Part shown: positions 1-4,324 of the stretch, one piece after another
Layout of the letters: every line of letters begins with the position of its first letter
Numbering within the stretch: position 1 is the stretch's first letter
Assembly: GCA_051011135.1 (NCBI GenBank)
Contig: JBPCUO010000050.1
Coordinates: forward strand, 1-5,635
Direction of reading: 5' to 3'
Length of the DNA: 5,635 bases
From: JACOND01 sp051011135
GTDB lineage: Bacteria > Bdellovibrionota > Bdellovibrionia > Bdellovibrionales > UBA1609
Made by a program: the position numbers and the translations under genes
Notes under the pieces: generated by a model
What the model was told of the DNA's origin: nothing
What the model saw: the letters and a program-made list of their open reading frames with translations, nothing else
Database searches by the model: none

Positions 1-44
1 ATTTACCGCAACAAATTTGTTCTGCAGGATTTACTTGTAAATAA
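1..44 (+). CDS. Possible C-terminal tail of an upstream gene (partial)
   Basis: The window opens inside what is probably a coding region. The frame starting at base 3 reads LPQQICSAGFTCK and stops at TAA 42-44, four bases before the recombinase start. I prefer this frame because nearly all its third codon positions are A or T, like the other genes here. Frame 2 has mostly G/C third positions, and frame 1 (which would run to the TAA at 73-75, overlapping the recombinase) is intermediate. Thirteen residues are too few to name a family. If the tail is real, the recombinase is probably the second gene of an operon. Confidence 0.3.
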   Translation, partial: LPQQICSAGFTCK

Positions 45-47
45 TAC

Positions 48-926
48 ATGCTTAAGCAACAAGCGACTTTTTTAAGAGATCTTTTATTCAATAAACAATA
101 TTCTGAAAATACGATTGCTGCTTACAAAAGAGATCTTTTAATTTATGAAGATTTTTTAAAAACAAAAAAAGATCTTTCTGATTTTTATCACTATCTCACA
201 AAAAGACAATTAAGCCCAAGATCTCAAGTTCGTATTATCAGCTGTGTGAGGATGTATTTTAAATATCTGCAATCCCGAGGAGTTTCCACTCCCGATATAC
301 ATATTTTAAAATTTCCTAAACTAGAGAGCACTTTGCCAAAAATTATTCGTATAGAGGAGTTTAGAGCTTTAATGGAAGTGTCTACAGAAAAACAAGAGGC
401 TTTAACTCTTCGAAACCATTTAGTCTTAAGTTTTTTATATGGTTTGGGATGTCGAGTGAGTGAATTGATTCAATTAAACCTAGAAGATTTTAATCCTACA
501 GAATCTTGGGTGAGCGTTACAGGAAAAGGAAATCGACAAAGGCTTCTGCCTTTAACTCAAGAGCTTTTTACTTTGCTCAACAAGTATTTAAAAGAGGCTC
601 GCCCGCTCCTTTTAAAAACAGAAACAGGGGCTTTATTAATGAATAATAAAGGGAAACGACCTTCCCGTGTGGATATTTGGAGATGGCTTAAAAAATGGTC
701 ACAACAGGCAGGGTTTAAAGAAGTTAAAAATCCTCATTCCTTCCGTCATGGATGCGCGACAGGCTTGTTGGAACAAGGCGCAGATTTAAGAAGCATACAA
801 AAACTTCTGGGTCACTTTAATATTCAAACCACTCAAATTTACACTTCGGTAACTTCTAAGTATTTAAAGGAAGCGATTGATAAATATCATCCTCTTTCTA
901 AATCAGAATCTTTAGTAGAAGATTGA
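48..926 (+). CDS. xerD: Xer-type tyrosine recombinase (XerC/XerD family)
   Basis: This is a site-specific tyrosine recombinase of the family that resolves chromosome dimers at dif sites, acting with FtsK at the division septum. The 292 residues match the usual XerC/XerD length. The N-terminal SAM-like core-binding domain covers about residues 5-85 and the catalytic domain about 98-285. All six catalytic residues are visible: R136 (GCRVSEL), K160 (TGKGNRQR), H230 and R233 (HSFRHGCAT), H256 (LLGHFN) and the nucleophile Y265 (TTQIYTSV). The GADLRSIQKLLGH stretch and the HPLS ending look slightly more like XerD than XerC, but the choice is uncertain, and the organism may have a single Xer protein. 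An in-frame stop (42-44) precedes the ATG, so this start is the earliest possible. It has no Shine-Dalgarno sequence. The absence of phage genes nearby argues for a housekeeping Xer rather than an integrase. Confidence 0.88.
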   Translation: MLKQQATFLRDLLFNKQYSENTIAAYKRDLLIYEDFLKTKKDLSDFYHYLTKRQLSPRSQVRIISCVRMYFKYLQSRGVSTPDIHILKFPKLESTLPKIIRIEEFRALMEVSTEKQEALTLRNHLVLSFLYGLGCRVSELIQLNLEDFNPTESWVSVTGKGNRQRLLPLTQELFTLLNKYLKEARPLLLKTETGALLMNNKGKRPSRVDIWRWLKKWSQQAGFKEVKNPHSFRHGCATGLLEQGADLRSIQKLLGHFNIQTTQIYTSVTSKYLKEAIDKYHPLSKSESLVED

Positions 927-1471
927 TTTTCTAAAAAAGAATTGAGTTGATCTTGAAGCTTGGTGTTTTTATAAAAAACATTTTGCTCTTTACTCTTTTT
1001 TAAATTTTGACATTCATCGTTTTGATCGCATTGGGAATAACCTAAAGGCCGAAGAGGCTCTTCTATTAAAATCAGTTCATAAAGAAATTGTCCTAGATGA
1101 AATAAAGATTTGTCTTCGAGTAAAGTGAAATTTTCTTCCTCGGATTGTTCGGAATAATGATTGATACGAATTTCTTTTTCTTTTCTTTGTTGTTTTTTTT
1201 GAACAATAATATTTTCTGAAAATTTTTTATAAATTTTATGTTTAAACTCATAAGCACAGCGAGAACAAAGAAGATCTAATTGAGTATCAATGACTCCTTT
1301 GATTTTATAAGCGGATTCTCCTATAGGTTGAATATGCACATCTATAGAGTAAGAACTTTCTCCAATGATATCTTCGAGAATGCGATTAAGATCTTGGGAT
1401 TGGCGATCAAAATGAAAAGACCAACCTTGGTGAGGCAGGTTTTTAAGTTGAAGATTTAAAGGATTTTTCAT
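887..1471 (-). CDS. yceD: YceD/DUF177 family protein
   Basis: This is a 194-residue protein of the YceD (DUF177) family, which in bacteria is linked to 23S rRNA/large-subunit metabolism and is often encoded just before rpmF (ribosomal protein L32). Visible family marks are the N-terminal segment ending in a CSRC pair (C69, C72), an acidic and lysine-rich middle (about 90-122), and the motif YELILIEEPLRPL (131-143) followed by a second cysteine pair (C148, C154). The usual C-x-GLC-xx-CG pattern after the PL motif is replaced here by a looser C-x5-C. The 3' end overlaps the convergent recombinase gene by 40 bp, so rpmF cannot follow it. The start ATG is at 1471-1469 and has no clear ribosome binding site. 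The family assignment rests on motif recognition; the exact molecular role is not known to me. Confidence 0.72.
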   Translation of the reverse strand: MKNPLNLQLKNLPHQGWSFHFDRQSQDLNRILEDIIGESSYSIDVHIQPIGESAYKIKGVIDTQLDLLCSRCAYEFKHKIYKKFSENIIVQKKQQRKEKEIRINHYSEQSEEENFTLLEDKSLFHLGQFLYELILIEEPLRPLGYSQCDQNDECQNLKKSKEQNVFYKNTKLQDQLNSFLENQSSTKDSDLERG

Positions 1472-1516
1472 GATTTTGTTAGTAATTTAAAAAAAGACAT
1501 TCTTTAAATCAAGCAG

Positions 1517-1559
1517 TTTGTAAAAAATTCATTTTACAAAAGTTTTTTTATTTGTAAAA
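1517..1559. repeat. Three copies of TTTGTAAAA in the divergent yceD/prpB spacer (candidate operator)
   Basis: Two copies form a perfect 9-bp inverted repeat: TTTGTAAAA at 1517-1525 and TTTTACAAA at 1532-1540, separated by AATTCA. A third, direct copy lies at 1551-1559, ten bases before the prpB start. The copies overlap the promoter-like boxes I can see for both genes, so a bound protein could control both. The core resembles the palindromic TTTGCAAA sites known for short-chain acyl-CoA regulators (RamB/PrpR type of the XRE family) with one base changed. That link is inference, and no regulator gene lies in the window. Confidence 0.5.
1531..1558 (-). promoter_or_regulatory. Candidate promoter of yceD
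   Basis: Reading the minus strand, TTTACA (plus-strand 1558-1553) and TAAAAT (1536-1531) are separated by 16 bp. Each differs from the sigma-70 consensus by one base. Transcription would start near 1524, giving a leader of about 50 nt before the yceD ATG. Both boxes are embedded in the TTTGTAAAA repeats. In such AT-rich DNA a match of this quality can arise by chance. Confidence 0.35.
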
Positions 1560-1560
1560 C
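1533..1560 (+). promoter_or_regulatory. Candidate promoter of prpBC, possibly giving a leaderless mRNA
   Basis: TTTACA (1533-1538) and TAAAAC (1555-1560) are 16 bp apart. The -35 box is good; the -10 box matches 4 of 6 consensus bases. Initiation about seven bases downstream would fall around 1567, only about two bases before the prpB ATG. That would explain why prpB has no Shine-Dalgarno sequence. The -10 box is also part of the third TTTGTAAAA repeat. Confidence 0.3.
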
Positions 1561-1568
1561 TACCAATT

Positions 1569-2468
1569 ATGATTTTTTCTAATAAAACAGCTCAAGAAAA
1601 ACGACAGGATTTAACTAGAAATCTTAAAACAAAAAAATGCCTTCGTTTTGTAGGGGCTTTTACTCCTTTAGTGGCTCGTATGATTGAAAAGAAAGCTTTT
1701 GATGGAGTTTATGTTTCGGGAGCTGTGGTTTCTAATGATCAAGGTTGGCCTGATGTGGGCTTAACGACTTTAGATGAAGTGTCTTGTCGCGCGTCTCAAA
1801 TTGCTCAGTGGACAAAACTTCCTTGCCTTGTTGATGCAGATACAGGTTTTGGAGAAGCAATGAATTGCGCTCGCACTGTTGTTGAAATGGAACAAAAAGG
1901 CTTAGCAGGCTTGCATATTGAAGATCAGCAGTTCCCTAAGAGATGCGGTCATTTGGATCATAAAAAATTAATTTCTGTTGATGAGATGTGTTTAAAAATA
2001 AAAAGCGCTGTTCAAGCTCGCAAAGATAAGAATTTTTTAATTATAGCAAGAACAGATGCTCGAGGAGTTTCTGGTATAGAAGATGCTATTGAAAGAGCCA
2101 AAGCTTATGTGGAAGCAGGGGCAGATATGATTTTTCCAGAATCCTTATCTTCTATCAAAGAATTTGAAAAATTTCGATCAGAAGTCGAGACGCTTTTACT
2201 AGCCAATATGACGGAGTTTGGCAAAACTGAAATCATTCCTCATAAAGTTTTTGAAACAATAGGTTATAATTTATTGATTTATCCTGTTACAACTTGGCGT
2301 TTGGCTTTAAAAGCAGTGGAGGAAGGTTTAAAACAATTGCATCAAGACCAACAAAAAGATATGTTATCTCAGATGCAAACGCGTGAAGAGCTTTATGAAT
2401 GGCTTCGTTACAAAGAGTATCAAAAGTTTGATCAAGAAGCTTTTAATTTTAAAAAAGATAAAAAATAA
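1569..2468 (+). CDS. prpB: 2-Methylisocitrate lyase (PrpB)
   Basis: This member of the isocitrate lyase/PEP mutase superfamily is a cytoplasmic, Mg-dependent enzyme that cleaves 2-methylisocitrate to pyruvate and succinate, the last step of the 2-methylcitrate cycle. Its 299 residues are normal for PrpB. Key motifs are the substrate loop SGAVVSNDQGWPDVGLTT (50-67), the metal-binding VDADTGFG (D89, D91), the catalytic loop KRCGH (124-128, with the general-acid cysteine C126), IIARTDA (R161), FPES (E191) and LANMTEFG (212-218). KRCGH together with LHIEDQ separates it from PEP mutases and oxaloacetate hydrolases and supports a methylisocitrate lyase call. The next methionine (M38) lies inside the barrel, so the ATG at 1569 is the sensible start, though no Shine-Dalgarno sequence precedes it. 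prpC follows 10 bases after the stop. Confidence 0.9.
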   Translation: MIFSNKTAQEKRQDLTRNLKTKKCLRFVGAFTPLVARMIEKKAFDGVYVSGAVVSNDQGWPDVGLTTLDEVSCRASQIAQWTKLPCLVDADTGFGEAMNCARTVVEMEQKGLAGLHIEDQQFPKRCGHLDHKKLISVDEMCLKIKSAVQARKDKNFLIIARTDARGVSGIEDAIERAKAYVEAGADMIFPESLSSIKEFEKFRSEVETLLLANMTEFGKTEIIPHKVFETIGYNLLIYPVTTWRLALKAVEEGLKQLHQDQQKDMLSQMQTREELYEWLRYKEYQKFDQEAFNFKKDKK

Positions 2469-2473
2469 GAGGT
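2467..2473 (+). promoter_or_regulatory. Strong ribosome binding site of prpC
   Basis: AAGAGGT lies five bases before the prpC ATG and overlaps the prpB stop codon. It is the clearest Shine-Dalgarno sequence in the window. It shows that this organism uses the signal for an internal operon gene, while the first genes of transcripts here lack it. Confidence 0.7.
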
Positions 2474-2478
2474 AACTT

Positions 2479-3588
2479 ATGTCTGAAAAAATAGCGAGAG
2501 GTTTAGAAGGTGTTATTGTCGATGAGACAAAAATTTCTAAGGTGATACCTGAGACCAGTCAACTGCTTTATAGAGGTTATTCTGTAGCCGATCTTGTTAA
2601 AAAATATTCTTTTGAAGAGGTGGTATGCTTGCTTTGGGATGGAGAATTGCCTTCTTCTAAAGATCTAGAAGTTTTTTGTAAAAAAGAAAAAAAGAATCGT
2701 CCTTATTTAGATAAAGTGTCTATTTCTTTTTTAGAGTCCATGAAAGATTCTCACCCTATGGATGTTCTTAGAACTATGATGAGTTATTGGGGAGCTAAAG
2801 GCCTGCCTTGGGATGAAACTTCAGAACAACGAAAAGAAAAGGCTTTACGATTTTTATCAGCAGCCCCTGTTTTTATAGCGGCTCATTATCGATTAAGAAA
2901 AAAATTAAATCCTATTTTTCCAGATCCAAAACTTTCTTTTTCTGAAAATTTTTTAAAGATGTGTTTTGATAAGGTTCCCTCTAAAGAAGTTGTCGACTTA
3001 TTTGATAAAACCATTATTTTGTATGCAGAACATGGCTTTAATGCTTCGACTTTTACAGCTCGCGTGATCGCTTCTACAACTTCTGATGTAGGAAGTGCTT
3101 TAACAGGAGCAATTGGAGCTTTAAAAGGCCCTCTTCATGGAGGAGCGAATGAAAAAGTCATGGAAATGATGAAAGAAATTGATGACCCTAAAAAAGCTCA
3201 AAAATGGTTGCTAAAAGCTTTAAAAGAAAAAAGAAAAATCATGGGTTTTGGCCATAGGGTTTATAAAAAACAAGATTCAAGAGTTTTGACCATGTATGAA
3301 TGTGCTCAAAAAATTGCAAAAATGAAAGGTGAAGAAAAGTGGATCGAAATGTATGATATTTTAGCTCAAACTGTAAAAGAAGAAAAAAACATTTATCCTA
3401 ATGTCGATTTACCAGCAGGACCTGTTTATTATTTAATGGGTTTTGATATTGATATGTTCACGCCTTTATTTGTGATGAGTCGTATTTCAGGTTGGTGTGC
3501 TCATATTATTGAACAAAGAAATCACAATCGAATTATTCGGCCTTTAAGCTCGTATACTGGCCCTCAATTGAGATCTATCGAATCTTAA
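2479..3588 (+). CDS. prpC: 2-Methylcitrate synthase / citrate synthase family (PrpC)
   Basis: This citrate-synthase-fold enzyme is predicted to condense propionyl-CoA with oxaloacetate to 2-methylcitrate, the entry step of the 2-methylcitrate cycle, in the cytoplasm. Its 369 residues match the short bacterial type II-like PrpC/MmgD group, without the N-terminal extension of E. coli GltA. The start GLEGVIVDETKISKV (8-22) and LLYRGYSVADL (29-39) are typical of that group. The catalytic triad is present: H220 (GPLHGGANE), H259 (GFGHRVYK) and D310 (NVDLPAGPVYYLMG). Substrate-binding elements include AEHGFNASTF (183-192) and the C-terminal EQRNHNRIIRPLSSYTGP (345-362). Sequence alone does not separate methylcitrate from citrate synthase securely; the tight coupling to prpB favours the former. 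Many enzymes of this type do both, so it could also supply citrate. No prpD or aconitase gene follows; a tRNA lies directly downstream. Confidence 0.86.
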   Translation: MSEKIARGLEGVIVDETKISKVIPETSQLLYRGYSVADLVKKYSFEEVVCLLWDGELPSSKDLEVFCKKEKKNRPYLDKVSISFLESMKDSHPMDVLRTMMSYWGAKGLPWDETSEQRKEKALRFLSAAPVFIAAHYRLRKKLNPIFPDPKLSFSENFLKMCFDKVPSKEVVDLFDKTIILYAEHGFNASTFTARVIASTTSDVGSALTGAIGALKGPLHGGANEKVMEMMKEIDDPKKAQKWLLKALKEKRKIMGFGHRVYKKQDSRVLTMYECAQKIAKMKGEEKWIEMYDILAQTVKEEKNIYPNVDLPAGPVYYLMGFDIDMFTPLFVMSRISGWCAHIIEQRNHNRIIRPLSSYTGPQLRSIES

Positions 3589-3601
3589 TAGATTAAGAAT
3601 T

Positions 3602-3678
3602 TGGTAGCGAGGGAGGGACTTGAACCCCCGACAAATGGATTATGATTCCACTGCTCTAACCACCTGAGCTACCCCGCC
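3602..3678 (-). tRNA. tRNA-Met (anticodon CAT, elongator type)
   Basis: Read on the minus strand, a complete 77-nt cloverleaf folds. The acceptor is GGCGGGG paired with CCTCGCT, the D stem GCTC/GAGC, the anticodon stem GTGGA/TCCAT around the loop ATCATAA, and the T stem GGGGG/CCCTC around TTCAAGT. The discriminator is A and CCA is encoded (3604-3602). The anticodon CAT is at 3644-3642. It is not an initiator: the three G:C pairs of the initiator anticodon stem are absent (the pair next to the loop is A:U) and position 1 is not mismatched in the C1/A72 way. The acceptor has G1-U72 and G5-U68 wobbles. The overall body resembles elongator tRNA-Met, but the same anticodon occurs in tRNA-Ile2 (lysidine-modified by TilS), which remains possible. 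Its 3' end faces the end of prpC 13 bases away. Confidence 0.93.
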
Positions 3679-3697
3679 GACATTTTTTTATTAACAA

Positions 3698-3725
3698 ATT
3701 TTAAATTAAAAAGCCATCTTTAAAA
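3698..3725 (-). promoter_or_regulatory. Candidate near promoter of the tRNA gene
   Basis: On the minus strand, TAAAAT (plus 3703-3698) is preceded 16 bp upstream by a weak TTTTAA (3725-3720). This would start transcription about 10-15 bases before the mature tRNA, a normal 5' leader length. The -35 box matches only three consensus bases. A better-matching pair lies further upstream at 3745-3773. Confidence 0.25.
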
Positions 3726-3744
3726 GATACTACCTGTTTTAAAG

Positions 3745-3773
3745 ATTGTATTTTTTTTGAAAAATCTTGTAAA
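3745..3773 (-). promoter_or_regulatory. Candidate far promoter of the tRNA gene
   Basis: On the minus strand, TTTACA (plus 3773-3768) and TACAAT (3750-3745) are spaced by exactly 17 bp, each one base off the sigma-70 consensus. It would give a tRNA precursor with a 5' leader of about 60 nt. The same DNA read on the plus strand supplies the -10-like box of the divergent lipoprotein gene, so the two promoters would overlap. Confidence 0.4.
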
Positions 3774-3775
3774 AT
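3746..3775 (+). promoter_or_regulatory. Candidate promoter of the lipoprotein gene
   Basis: TAAAAT (3770-3775) lies just before the ATG at 3778, with a weak TTGTAT (3746-3751) 18 bp upstream. Initiation would be expected near 3782, past the first ATG but two bases before the second in-frame ATG at 3784. If this is the promoter, translation starts at Met3 on a leaderless mRNA. Confidence 0.25.
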
Positions 3776-3777
3776 AG

Positions 3778-4224
3778 ATGGAAATGTTTAGAAATTTATT
3801 TTTTATTATTTTATTTTTGAGCTCTTGCATGCATACCTCTCGATTAAATCATCAAGAAAAATATGCCTTTTCTCGCACTCAAACTTGGAAGGCTTTGGTT
3901 TCTATTTTAAAATCTTATCCTATTAAAACTATAGATGCTCAAAAAGGTTATATTGAAACAAAAACTTTAAAAGGAAATGACTTTTGGAAAGCTCCTCATA
4001 AAAAAAATAAAAACACCAATGGATTGAGTGCAGTGATTAAAATTTATCTTTTTTATAAAAAACCTTACTCTATTGTGGAGATTCAAAAAGAAGTTTATCA
4101 ACAAACTAGTTTTTTCTCTGATCCTAAAAAAATAAAATCTGATTTATTGGAAGAGCAAAGCTTGTTTTATCGTTTAGAAAGAGAGCTTTCCATTCGAAAA
4201 CATTTAAATTCTTCATCGTCTTAA
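3778..4224 (+). CDS. Small predicted lipoprotein, possibly BamC-like
   Basis: This is a 148-residue exported lipoprotein. A short N-terminus with one Arg is followed by a hydrophobic stretch (7-14) and the lipobox LSSC, with the acylated cysteine at C17. Residue +2 is Met rather than Asp, which predicts outer-membrane sorting by Lol rules in a Gram-negative cell. The mature part reads as an alpha/beta domain: TWKALVSILKSYPIKTID followed by QKGYIETKTL (about 36-65), a beta-like VIKIYLF...YSIVEIQKEVY (86-107), and an acidic/basic C-terminal helix ending in LFYRLERELSIRKHL (129-143). The pattern of a Trp-led helix, a YPI strand and a G-YIET strand recalls the BamC (NlpB) helix-grip domains of the outer-membrane assembly machine, but the similarity is by eye. 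The start may be Met1 or Met3 (3784); neither has a Shine-Dalgarno sequence. No neighbour fixes its role. Confidence 0.7.
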   Translation: MEMFRNLFFIILFLSSCMHTSRLNHQEKYAFSRTQTWKALVSILKSYPIKTIDAQKGYIETKTLKGNDFWKAPHKKNKNTNGLSAVIKIYLFYKKPYSIVEIQKEVYQQTSFFSDPKKIKSDLLEEQSLFYRLERELSIRKHLNSSSS

Positions 4225-4237
4225 ATCTAGTAAAAAT

Positions 4238-4265
4238 TTTAAAACCATGATGAAAATTCTATAAT
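4238..4265 (+). promoter_or_regulatory. Candidate promoter of the ribBX-ribH operon
   Basis: A perfect TATAAT lies at 4260-4265 in the 100-bp gap after the lipoprotein gene. The -35 region is weak (TTTAAA at 4238-4243 with a 16-bp spacer, or TTTTAA one base further with 17). Transcription would begin near 4272, leaving a leader of about 53 nt that consists mostly of a hairpin. Confidence 0.45.
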
Positions 4266-4274
4266 TTAAGGCTA

Positions 4275-4308
4275 TTCCTGCCATTTTTCTTGAAAAATTA
4301 AGCGGGAA
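4275..4308 (+). promoter_or_regulatory. Hairpin in the ribBX 5' leader that covers the likely ribosome binding site
   Basis: The outer stem TTCCTGC (4275-4281) pairs with GCGGGAA (4302-4308) over seven pairs including one G-U. An inner stem TTTTT (4284-4288) pairs with AAAAA (4293-4297) around a CTTG loop, with a small internal loop between. The 3' strand of the outer stem is the start of GGGAAGAAG (4304-4312), the only purine-rich ribosome-binding candidate before the ATG at 4325. Folding would therefore hide it. No U-tract follows, so it is not a standard terminator. It is too small, and lacks the conserved pieces, to be an FMN riboswitch. Confidence 0.45.
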
Positions 4309-4324
4309 GAAGTAAAAAAATCAA

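Noticed and set aside
77..224. Four AGATCT palindromes in 148 bp at the start of the recombinase gene (77, 131, 170, 219), with a 13-base direct repeat AAGAGATCTTTTA at about 74 and 128.
   Set aside because: They lie inside a well-conserved coding frame and mostly encode the common R-D-L or K-D-L residues with AT-rich codons. Further AGATCT copies occur elsewhere in the window. Best explained by codon bias.
3583..3598. Inverted repeat TCTTAA-TAGA-TTAAGA between the prpC stop and the tRNA 3' end, considered as a bidirectional terminator.
   Set aside because: The stem is six pairs and almost all A-T, part of it is the prpC stop codon, and no T-run follows on either strand.
3716..3728. Inverted repeat ATCTTT-A-AAAGAT upstream of the tRNA gene, with a related TTTTAAAGAT at 3737, considered as an operator.
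   Set aside because: The arms are short and AT-rich with a one-base centre. Such palindromes are common by chance at this composition and nothing links it to a regulator.
3589..3777. tRNA gene as an integration site with a flanking mobile element.
   Set aside because: There is no duplicated tRNA 3' end, and the flanking genes are metabolic or housekeeping genes. The Xer recombinase is about 2.7 kb away and looks like the chromosomal resolvase.
4225..4324. FMN riboswitch upstream of the riboflavin genes.
   Set aside because: The roughly 50-nt leader lacks the conserved GC-rich FMN-box segments and is less than half the needed length.
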